From: Alphaproteobacteria bacterium
GTDB taxonomy: Bacteria > Pseudomonadota > Alphaproteobacteria > DAOWDM01
Direction of reading: 5' to 3'
NCBI GenBank assembly: GCA_030639035.1
Contig: DAOWDM010000065.1
Location: 1 to 9,460 of the forward strand
DNA: 9,460 nt
Shown one piece after another: positions 1-5,293 of this stretch. The position numbers were made by a program, and so were the translations under genes. A model generated the notes under the pieces. The model made no database searches and was not told where the DNA came from. It saw only the letters and a program-made list of their open reading frames with translations. Each line of letters begins with the position of its first letter. Positions within the stretch are counted from its first letter, which is position 1.

Positions 1-148
1 AGGTACTATTGAGCTGCCAAAAGATGCAGATAAATCTGTGGCAGAAGAAACTGCTTTGGCTTTACCAGCAGTGCAGAAAAATATTGAAGGCAAAACCGTG
101 CGTAAAATTATTGTCGTGCCAAACAGGATAGTAAACATTGTTGTTTGA
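1..148 (+). CDS. leuS: Leucyl-tRNA synthetase, C-terminal end (partial)
   Basis: Only the last 48 residues are present; the gene enters from the left edge, with the first full codon at base 2 and TGA at 146-148. The fragment reads as the extreme C-terminal domain of bacterial LeuS: a beta strand (GTIELPKDAD), a helix with alternating Ala/Leu, then the family signature EGKTVRKIIVVPNRIVNIVV that closes most bacterial LeuS proteins. LeuS charges tRNA-Leu with leucine in the cytoplasm; this small domain contacts the tRNA. The catalytic HIGH and KMSKS motifs and the editing domain lie outside the window. Placement directly before lptE and holA on the same strand is the usual alphaproteobacterial order, which supports the call. 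Confidence 0.93.
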   Translation, partial: GTIELPKDADKSVAEETALALPAVQKNIEGKTVRKIIVVPNRIVNIVV

Positions 149-173
149 TAGAAACTATTTGCAATAACATACT
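145..173 (+). promoter_or_regulatory. Candidate sigma70-type promoter for lptE-holA
   Basis: TTGATA at 145-150 (5 of 6 to the -35 consensus) and CATACT at 168-173 (4 of 6 to the -10) are separated by exactly 17 bases. It starts at the leuS stop codon and lies before the hairpin repeat, so the transcript would carry that hairpin in its leader. AT-rich sequence yields such matches by chance, and lptE could simply be read through from leuS. Confidence 0.3.
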
Positions 174-178
174 CTATC

Positions 179-262
179 GTCATGCTGAACTTGTTTCAGT
201 ATCCACCTTATTTCTTTATAGTTATAAAAAGAAAATGGATCCTGAACTAAATTCAGGATGAC
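179..262. repeat. Intergenic palindromic repeat, long imperfect hairpin
   Basis: The left arm 179-205 (starts GTCATGCTGAAC) and right arm 236-262 (ends TTCAGGATGAC) are 27 bases each and complementary at all but about 5 positions, exactly symmetric around 220/221. The 30-base AT-rich loop has partial self-complementarity (TTTCTTTAT against ATAAAAAGAAA), so nearly the whole 84 bp can fold as one hairpin. The arms resemble the GTCATCCTGAA...TTCAGGATGAC type of dispersed intergenic element that I recall from many host-associated proteobacteria. Only one copy lies in this window, so dispersal is not shown here. It could also slow or end transcription after leuS, although no run of T follows it. 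Confidence 0.75.
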
Positions 263-285
263 AGCGGGGGTAAAAAGGCTTGAAA

Positions 286-813
286 ATGACTTTTTTCAAC
301 AACTCTAACACTAACAAACTGACAGCGTTGGCTATTGTGCTTTTAAGTCTTTGTAGTTTGACTGCCTGTGGCTTTCGACCTCTTCTTGCAGAGTCAAAAC
401 ATGGAAAGTCGGTTGCTGATGGAATGGCAAGTATTTATATCGCTCCAATCGAGAATAGAATCGGACAGCAGTTAAAAAACCTGTTGCGAGACCGTTTAAA
501 TCCGCTTGGAGAACCTAGAAATCCATCTTATAAATTAGTCATTACATTGCAGAATCCAGTTTACAGACAAGGTGTTCGTACTGACGATACTGCAACACGT
601 GCGACTATTTCTTATCTTGCCAATTATCAGTTGCTCCACAAAAAAGATACAGTTGTTACAGGAAGCTCTAAAGCCGTAACTGGATACAATATTTTAAAAA
701 CTGCTCATGGAACATTGGCTTCAGAAAAAGATACAAAGGCTAGAGCAGCAAAAATTCTTGCTAATGATATTTCTCTTCGTTTAGCTGTTTTTTTCAGGGA
801 TAAAAATCATTGA
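286..813 (+). CDS. lptE: LPS-assembly lipoprotein LptE
   Basis: A 175-residue outer-membrane lipoprotein expected to plug the LptD barrel and help place lipopolysaccharide in the outer leaflet. A charged N-terminus is followed by a hydrophobic signal segment (about residues 12-24) and the lipobox L25-T26-A27-C28; Cys28 would be lipidated. Gly follows the Cys, which does not signal inner-membrane retention. The mature protein begins CGFRPLL, the LptE/RlpB opening, and the rest fits the LptE fold (IAPIENRIGQQLKNLLRDRL, then strands such as YKLVITL). I chose ATG 286 over the in-frame TTG at 280 because AAAAAGG at 272-278 lies 7 bases before the ATG but only 1 before the TTG. The stop overlaps the holA start by 4 bases. 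The function call rests on family resemblance and on the leuS-lptE-holA order. Confidence 0.88.
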   Translation: MTFFNNSNTNKLTALAIVLLSLCSLTACGFRPLLAESKHGKSVADGMASIYIAPIENRIGQQLKNLLRDRLNPLGEPRNPSYKLVITLQNPVYRQGVRTDDTATRATISYLANYQLLHKKDTVVTGSSKAVTGYNILKTAHGTLASEKDTKARAAKILANDISLRLAVFFRDKNH

Positions 814-1844
814 AACTTAATGTCAAAGGCTTTGAATCATTTTTAAGAAATCCAGACGAGACAACAAAAATTGCTCTTGTCTTTGGTGCTGATGTTGGGC
901 TAGTTGAAGAACGGTTTAATCTGCTGACAAAAATGATTGTTCCAGATATGAACGACCCTTTTCAAATAGCTGAAATTACTCCAGATATGTTAAAAGAAGA
1001 CCCTTTTCGCTTATATGACGAGTCTGCTGAGCTGTCTTTTTCAGGAAAAAGAAAAGTTATAAGAATCAAAAATGCCAGCAACAAACTTGCAGATATAATA
1101 AAAAAATTCTTAGCAGAACCTGTTGGCGATGCTTTTATTATTCTTTCAGCAGGAGAGTTAAAACCTAATGTTGGTTTGAGAAAGCTTATAGAACCTTCAA
1201 AAATAGCCGTCGCTATACCTTGTTATATGGACGAGGCAGGAAGTCTTCAGGGAATAATCCAGTCAACATTAGCACATTCAAATGTTTCTATAGAAAAAGA
1301 AGCTCTGGATTATCTCACCAAAAATCTTGGTTCAAACCGTCTTGTTACACGCTCGGAACTTGAAAAACTTGCTGTTTATGTAGGGGAAAAAAACAGGGTA
1401 ACAATTGAAGACGCAAAGGCTTGTGTTGATGATACTTCTGCTCAATCACTTGATGACCTTTCTTTTGCTATAGCTGATGGAAACCCTGAATCAGCAATGC
1501 ATCTTCTTAACAGAATATACTCTGAAGGAACAACGCCAATTGGATTGGTTCGCACAGTTATGAGGCATTTCCAACGGCTTCATGTTTCTGTCGCTCATGT
1601 TAAAAACAGAAAAAGCATTGGAGTGGCTGTTTCTTTGCTAAGACCTCCAGTGTTTTTTAAATATAAAAGCCAGTTTGAAAATCAGGTGCGGTTTTGGTCA
1701 GAACAGCATATTTCACGTGTTCTTGAGATTTTATTTAAGACAGAAAGAGAATGTAAAACAACAAACAATCCAGCCGAAATATTATGCGAACGTGCATTCC
1801 TGCAAATATCTCTTATAGCTAAAAGTCTAAAAAGCAGACGATAA
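810..1844 (+). CDS. holA: DNA polymerase III subunit delta
   Basis: 344 residues, the normal size for HolA. Delta is the clamp-loader subunit that opens the beta sliding clamp during chromosome replication in the cytoplasm. The N-terminus (FESFLRNPD, then IALVFGADVGLVEERF) is the alphaproteobacterial form; further family stretches are SGKRKVIRIKNA, FIILSAGELKPNVGLRKLIE and SRSELEKLAVYVG, followed by the helical collar domain. The start is TTG 810-812: an in-frame TAA at 801 blocks any earlier start, and AGGGA at 796-800 lies 9 bases before it. It overlaps the lptE stop as TTGA, which suggests translational coupling. The final codons and the TAA sit at the edge of a perfect 29-bp repeat that recurs at 2278-2306, so the present C-terminus (SLKSRR) may be a truncated version of an older one. 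Confidence 0.93.
   Translation: MKLNVKGFESFLRNPDETTKIALVFGADVGLVEERFNLLTKMIVPDMNDPFQIAEITPDMLKEDPFRLYDESAELSFSGKRKVIRIKNASNKLADIIKKFLAEPVGDAFIILSAGELKPNVGLRKLIEPSKIAVAIPCYMDEAGSLQGIIQSTLAHSNVSIEKEALDYLTKNLGSNRLVTRSELEKLAVYVGEKNRVTIEDAKACVDDTSAQSLDDLSFAIADGNPESAMHLLNRIYSEGTTPIGLVRTVMRHFQRLHVSVAHVKNRKSIGVAVSLLRPPVFFKYKSQFENQVRFWSEQHISRVLEILFKTERECKTTNNPAEILCERAFLQISLIAKSLKSRR
1814..1842. repeat. 29-bp direct repeat, left copy (holA 3' end)
   Basis: It is identical over 29 bases to 2278-2306 in the same orientation, beginning TATAGCTAAAAG and ending GCAGACGAT. Matching stops abruptly at both ends (bases 1813/2277 and 1843/2307 differ). This copy encodes the last holA residues IAKSLKSRR and the first base of the stop codon. 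Confidence 0.97.
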
Positions 1845-1845
1845 A

Positions 1846-2184
1846 TTATCTTCCGCCTTTTTTCATAGCTTTGTTTATAAGATTGCTTGCTTTTTTTGAA
1901 GCCTCTACAAGTTTTTCCAGTAAAACAGGCTTGTTTTTTGCTATACCAAAACATGCATTTGATATAATAAAAAAACCTGCTGATACGGCAAGTAATTCAG
2001 TAGCAGCAATAGCAGTAACTACAGCAGCTCCTCCGATTGCTATTTGAGCAGTGGCAGGATCTATGTTTTTAACTTTTTCTTCTAACATTTTAGCCGTACC
2101 GCATATGTAAGCTTTAACTTTTCCTTCTTTAGCAAAACCATCTACAGCCTGTTTTGCTTCTGTGCCTTTTTTTATTTCTGACAT
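1846..2184 (-). CDS. Small membrane protein of unknown function
   Basis: 112 residues, family not recognised. The N-terminal third is lysine/glutamate-rich and probably helical (residues 1-42). Residues 44-82 are almost wholly hydrophobic and rich in Ala, Ile and Val, with one acidic residue, Glu63, near the middle; this is long enough for a helical hairpin or one long membrane helix. Residues 83-112 are amphipathic and basic, ending KKGGR. There is no signal peptidase site or lipobox. It starts at ATG 2184 with GGA about 9-11 bases upstream and a good promoter before that. It converges with holA, the two stop codons being separated by one base, with no room for a terminator. It is the only gene between the 29-bp repeats. 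The composition recalls small membrane-active proteins, but I assign no function. Confidence 0.72.
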   Translation of the reverse strand: MSEIKKGTEAKQAVDGFAKEGKVKAYICGTAKMLEEKVKNIDPATAQIAIGGAAVVTAIAATELLAVSAGFFIISNACFGIAKNKPVLLEKLVEASKKASNLINKAMKKGGR

Positions 2185-2220
2185 TTTATTTTTCCATAAA
2201 TTAAAGTCAAGCTTAATGCA

Positions 2221-2249
2221 AGTGTATTACAAGCTGTATTTTTTGTCAA
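2221..2249 (-). promoter_or_regulatory. Sigma70-type promoter for the 112-residue membrane protein
   Basis: Read on the minus strand, a perfect TTGACA (2249-2244) is followed after exactly 17 bases by TACACT (2226-2221; 4 of 6, keeping the conserved A at position 2 and T at position 6). Transcription would begin near 2213-2215, giving a leader of about 30 bases before ATG 2184. It is the best promoter match I found in the window, and it lies wholly between the two 29-bp repeats. Confidence 0.62.
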
Positions 2250-2252
2250 ACC

Positions 2253-2264
2253 TTTTGTACAAAA
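2253..2264. promoter_or_regulatory. 12-bp perfect palindrome beside the promoter (possible operator)
   Basis: TTTTGTACAAAA is a perfect palindrome three bases upstream of the -35 box of the small membrane-protein gene. The position would suit an activator or repressor site. Its low complexity means chance is a real alternative. Confidence 0.3.
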
Positions 2265-2277
2265 CATTTGTAACTAC

Positions 2278-2306
2278 TATAGCTAAAAGTCTAAAAAGCA
2301 GACGAT
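2278..2306. repeat. 29-bp direct repeat, right copy (detached holA 3' end)
   Basis: It is identical to 1814-1842. If read in the holA frame, this copy continues through TTG AGT TTA AAA GAA to TGA at 2321-2323, adding LSLKE after SLKSRR. It has no start codon or reading frame of its own, so it looks like a leftover gene end. Confidence 0.95.
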
Positions 2307-2307
2307 T

Positions 2308-2339
2308 GAGTTTAAAAGAATGACGACTTTTTTGTCATC
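2308..2339 (-). terminator. Weak rho-independent terminator candidate after pilT
   Basis: On the minus strand, GATGAC (2339-2334), a six-A loop and GTCGTC (2327-2322) form a 6-bp stem with one G-U pair. It is followed by ATTCTTTTAAA, a broken T run. It lies about 36 bases past the pilT stop. The stem is short and not GC-rich, so termination may be partial. Confidence 0.4.
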
Positions 2340-2374
2340 GAATTAGCTAACATCTGCCATTAACAGCACAATTT

Positions 2375-3469
2375 TTAAAGCAAAGTTGTTGCTTTGGAAA
2401 TTGGAGCTGGCTCTACAGAAAAAGACTGTTTTTCTTCCGTCTTATTAAGCTTGCTGAATTGCTGTGTATGTATTGGGTCAATTGTTCCTTTGGAAATCAA
2501 AGCTTTTATAGAATCTTCCATTGTTTGCATTCCAAAACGTTGCCCTATCTGCATCATTGAAAACATTTGAGGTATTTTATTCTCTCGTATAAGATTTTTT
2601 ATCGCATCAGTTCCGACCATTATTTCATAAGCGGCACAACGTCCTTTGCCTCCAACTTTAGGAATAAGAGTCTGAGCTATAACTGCTTGAAGAGAAACGG
2701 ACAACATTGAACGCACCATTTCTTTATCTCCAGCAGGAAACACATCAATAATACGGTTTATTGTTCCAGCGGCAGATGTAGTATGCAGAGTTCCAAGAAC
2801 AAGATGTCCAGTCTCAGCCGCTGTCAAAGCAAGACTTATAGTCTCATAATCTCGCATTTCACCTACGAGAATTACGTCAGGGTCTTCTCTTAAAGCACTT
2901 TTTAAAGCACGAGCGAATGATTTTGTATTGCTTCCTATTTCTCTGTGATTAATAAGAGATTTTTTTGACTTATGAACAAACTCAATAGGGTCTTCGATAG
3001 TAAGAATATGCTTAGCTGAAGCTTCATTTATTGCATTTACCATAGCTGCAAGAGTTGTCGATTTTCCAGAACCTGTTGGACCTGTAACAAGCACAAGCCC
3101 TTTATCTAGACTAGCAAATTTTGTGAAAATTTCAGGGGAGTTAAGTTCTTCAAGGGTAGGAATTTTATTTGGTATAGCACGAAATACAGCAACAGCTCCT
3201 GTCATTGTTGTAAAAGCATTTACACGGAATCTTGATGATTTATCAAAATCTATAGCAAAATCGATTTCTTGTTCTTTCTCATATTCGGAACGCTGTTTTT
3301 CGGTCATCACCGAATAAATCATATTTCTTACAGACTCTTTTTCAATAGGTTCTGTTTTTATTACTTTTAATTCCCCATTTATTCGAATCATAGGTTCTTG
3401 ACCGCTAACCAGATGCAAATCTGAACCGTTGTTTTGCTGTGTAAATTCAAGAAGTTCCGAAATTTCCAT
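2375..3469 (-). CDS. pilT: Type IV pilus retraction ATPase PilT
   Basis: 364 residues, slightly longer than typical PilT (about 345). PilT is the cytoplasmic hexameric ATPase that depolymerises type IV pili, driving twitching and DNA uptake. The N-terminal domain has SDLHL (16-20) and RFRVNAF (80-86). The ATPase core has Walker A GPTGSGKST (130-138), the acidic box EDPIEF (159-164), Walker B DVILVGE (198-204, catalytic Glu204) and the His box around GTLHT (226-230). AIKNLIRE (289-296) corresponds to the AIRNLIRE motif typical of PilT rather than PilB. The C-terminal tail after about residue 335 is family-variable. AAAAGG at 3476-3481 lies 6 bases before ATG 3469. No other pilus gene is in the window. 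The product call is firm; whether this cell makes pili cannot be seen here. Confidence 0.94.
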   Translation of the reverse strand: MEISELLEFTQQNNGSDLHLVSGQEPMIRINGELKVIKTEPIEKESVRNMIYSVMTEKQRSEYEKEQEIDFAIDFDKSSRFRVNAFTTMTGAVAVFRAIPNKIPTLEELNSPEIFTKFASLDKGLVLVTGPTGSGKSTTLAAMVNAINEASAKHILTIEDPIEFVHKSKKSLINHREIGSNTKSFARALKSALREDPDVILVGEMRDYETISLALTAAETGHLVLGTLHTTSAAGTINRIIDVFPAGDKEMVRSMLSVSLQAVIAQTLIPKVGGKGRCAAYEIMVGTDAIKNLIRENKIPQMFSMMQIGQRFGMQTMEDSIKALISKGTIDPIHTQQFSKLNKTEEKQSFSVEPAPISKATTLL

Positions 3470-3535
3470 AAGATACCTTTTAGAATATTTTGACCATTTA
3501 TAAATATACTATAAATTATTCCTAAAAACTGAAGA

Positions 3536-3634
3536 TTTTGTTCCAGTACTAGGAATGGTTCTTGCTGGAAGCGGAGCGTACCCATAGGTACGTGAGCATT
3601 TCAGCAAGGTTCATGACGACGCAATGGGACAAAA
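3536..3634. repeat. Concentric 99-bp palindromic element between yjbQ and pilT
   Basis: Three nested arm pairs share one centre at about 3584/3585: TTTTGTTCCA (3536-3545) with TGGGACAAAA (3625-3634), 9 of 10; CTTGCTG (3561-3567) with CAGCAAG (3602-3608), perfect; and CGTACC (3577-3582) with GGTACG (3587-3592), perfect, around the loop CATA. The stretches between them pair poorly. Its base composition is richer in G and C than the flanking DNA. It resembles dispersed hairpin repeats in intergenic DNA of other proteobacteria, but only one copy is visible. It sits 9 bases past the yjbQ stop and could also act on the mRNA 3' end. Confidence 0.72.
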
Positions 3635-3643
3635 GAACGGTTT

Positions 3644-4063
3644 TTATTCTCCAATCAAATGAAGAGACAAGTGTCTTGAATGACCCCTTGCTCTGTGTTC
3701 GCAAAGGTAAAGTCCTTGCCATGTACCCAAAGTCATTCGTCCGCTGCTTACTGGAATCGAAAGAGAAATATCGGTAAGAGAAGTTCTTATATGTGCTGGC
3801 ATGTCATCTATGCCTTCCATTGTGTGTTTGTATAAACTTAGGTCTTCAGGAACTGTTCTCTTTAAGAAAGCTTGAAAATCAAACATTACATCAGGATCAG
3901 CGTTTTCCTGAATCGTCAGACTGGCGGAAGTGTGCATAAGAAATACGGTAAGAAGACCTGTTGATATTTTAGTGTTTTTAATCCAGTCGTCAATTTTCTG
4001 GGTAATATCCTGAAAGCCTTGTTCTTGCGTATTTATTAAAATTATTTCTTGTGCTTGTTTCAT
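3644..4063 (-). CDS. yjbQ: YjbQ family protein (UPF0047)
   Basis: 139 residues, full length for this family. Members are small, probably trimeric cytoplasmic proteins with a conserved His-rich metal-binding pocket; the E. coli protein has weak thiamin phosphate synthase activity, and its true role is unsettled. Visible signatures are HTSASL (44-49) followed by E53 and N54, the His at 80 in LYKHTMEGIDDMPAH (77-91), and GRMTLGTWQGLYLCEHR (108-124), which matches the family's C-terminal hallmark; no key residue seems lost. It starts at ATG 4063 with CAGG 7-10 bases upstream. It is oriented like pilT, but 174 bases and a palindromic element lie between them, so co-transcription is uncertain. It is divergent from the 355-residue gene. 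Confidence 0.92.
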   Translation of the reverse strand: MKQAQEIILINTQEQGFQDITQKIDDWIKNTKISTGLLTVFLMHTSASLTIQENADPDVMFDFQAFLKRTVPEDLSLYKHTMEGIDDMPAHIRTSLTDISLSIPVSSGRMTLGTWQGLYLCEHRARGHSRHLSLHLIGE

Positions 4064-4199
4064 GAATTAACCTGCAATAGTTTATACAATTTTAAATAAA
4101 TATACATTAAATTGTCTTTAAATTATAGTTCTCAATTATTGTTTTACAAGATACACTGCTAGTTGAAAAATAGCTAAATAAATAGAAAGAGACGAGCTT
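4064..4199. promoter_or_regulatory. Divergent intergenic region, promoters not resolved
   Basis: This is a very AT-rich 136-bp gap between two divergent genes, so promoters for both yjbQ and the 355-residue gene (and perhaps guaA) should lie here. Several weak -10/-35-like strings occur (for example TTGTCT, and TATAGT-like sequence near 4125), but none has a convincing pair at proper spacing. The + strand gene has a purine-rich AAAGAGACGAG just before its ATG. Confidence 0.4.
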
Positions 4200-5267
4200 A
4201 TGGAAGAAGAAGAAGAGATAATTTATAAGAAGAAAGAAAAAGTAGAGCCAATTACTGATTCAGATATGGATTCTATCTTTATCCTTCCGTTGCATCTTGT
4301 TCCGCTTGAAACTGCTCCTCTTAGAAAAGCAAAGCTGATAAAAAACCATCGTTTAGAAAGCGTAGTGGAAATATTTTCTGACAAAGAGACTGGAAGTGGT
4401 CAGGTTGATGTAAGTGAATTGCCAAAGATGTTTGGCTGGTCAACAAAAGAACCTCACCCAGACTATACTATTCTTCGCAAACTATCTTTAATGCCTAGCT
4501 ATGATGTTTTTAGCCTTCGTGTTTTGTTTAGAGAGCAAGGTGTTAAAATTTCTGATATAGATTCATTAAAACTTTCTGATGAAAAAACCAAAGAACTTAA
4601 CGCTTATATGACAGCGTTTACTCGTCCATTAATTATGCAGATATATGGAGAAGATGTTGAAAAAATTAACGAGTTCAGCGATATAATAAAACTATTTCGT
4701 GACCCTGATATTAAAAAAGCTCGCGAAAGACTGAGTAGAATGGCAGACAAATTGGGAATAGAAGTAACAGAAGTACCTTTGTTTCTTGAAAATTATGGGG
4801 ATATTTTCCTTTCCTTGTCGTATTATCGTCAGTGCCTTGATAGGTTAGTTCCTCTGCTTGATAGTTTTTTAGATGCTATGGACGATTTAAGATCAAATTG
4901 GCAAATGCGTCATGATGTGAATGTAATGAACTCCAGTAAACTGGTTGAAGAAAAAATAAACATGCTGTCATCAGATGTTACAGGTAGATTTGAAAGCTTT
5001 GATCTTAACACCAAAGCAATGTGGGAAAATATTTCTGCTGCCCGTTTTCAGGCAGTTAAAGAACTTATAGAAAGCCATCATACGATAATAGGCGGAGTTC
5101 TTTGTGCTCTTACTGTAAAAATGAACGCATGGATAACTAACTTTCCGTGTAAAGATAGTGCAGGACCTGTTAAAAGAGCAGAATTCCTTTTATCTGAGAT
5201 GAAGCCTGGTATAGAAAACATGGAAGATATAAGCGATTCAGCTCCTATGCTTTCTCAGATAGATTAA
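4200..5267 (+). CDS. Conserved alphaproteobacterial protein of unknown function, upstream of guaA
   Basis: 355 residues, predicted soluble and mostly helical, with no signal peptide and no clear membrane segment. The first 20 residues are a charged Glu/Lys tail. From about residue 28 the text is protein-like and dense: PLHLVPLETAPLRKAKLIKN, then a Gly-rich GSGQVDV, then MPSYDVFSLRVLFRE. Strongly conserved-looking stretches are GDIFLSLSYYRQCLD (200-214), GRFESFD and HHTIIGGVLCALTVKMNAW (293-311). From memory, similar proteins occur as unnamed hypotheticals in Rhodospirillales-like genomes; I know of no assigned function or fold. It starts at ATG 4200 after AAAGAGACGAG. guaA follows after 26 bases on the same strand with no terminator, so co-transcription is likely; a role in purine metabolism does not follow from that. 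Confidence 0.85.
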   Translation: MEEEEEIIYKKKEKVEPITDSDMDSIFILPLHLVPLETAPLRKAKLIKNHRLESVVEIFSDKETGSGQVDVSELPKMFGWSTKEPHPDYTILRKLSLMPSYDVFSLRVLFREQGVKISDIDSLKLSDEKTKELNAYMTAFTRPLIMQIYGEDVEKINEFSDIIKLFRDPDIKKARERLSRMADKLGIEVTEVPLFLENYGDIFLSLSYYRQCLDRLVPLLDSFLDAMDDLRSNWQMRHDVNVMNSSKLVEEKINMLSSDVTGRFESFDLNTKAMWENISAARFQAVKELIESHHTIIGGVLCALTVKMNAWITNFPCKDSAGPVKRAEFLLSEMKPGIENMEDISDSAPMLSQID

Positions 5268-5293
5268 CTTTAAAATATTGTTGAAAAAATATT

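Larger units (their letters stand above)
1843..2277. mobile_element. Possible single-gene insertion cassette in the 3' end of holA
   Basis: These 435 bases lie between the two copies of the 29-bp repeat and hold one complete minus-strand gene with its own promoter and no other coding sequence. The left copy is the functional end of holA; the right copy would continue the same frame to a TGA at 2321-2323, as expected if the segment had been placed into an older, slightly longer holA. There is no transposase, no integrase and no clear terminal inverted repeat inside, so any mobility would depend on enzymes encoded elsewhere. A duplication with later divergence is the main alternative. The repeats are seen directly; the insertion is inferred. 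Confidence 0.45.

Noticed and set aside
280..282. TTG at 280 as the start of lptE
   Set aside because: The only good ribosome-binding sequence (AAAAAGG, 272-278) is one base from it but 7 bases from ATG 286, so the ATG is preferred.
1682..1954. An open frame of 90 codons on the minus strand across the holA / small-gene junction
   Set aside because: It is antisense to the well-supported end of holA and out of frame with the small membrane-protein gene; its cysteine- and arginine-rich text has no protein-like pattern.
3562..3777. A + strand open frame starting inside the 99-bp palindrome
   Set aside because: Most of it is antisense to yjbQ, whose family match is strong; the start lies in repeat sequence and there is no ribosome-binding site.
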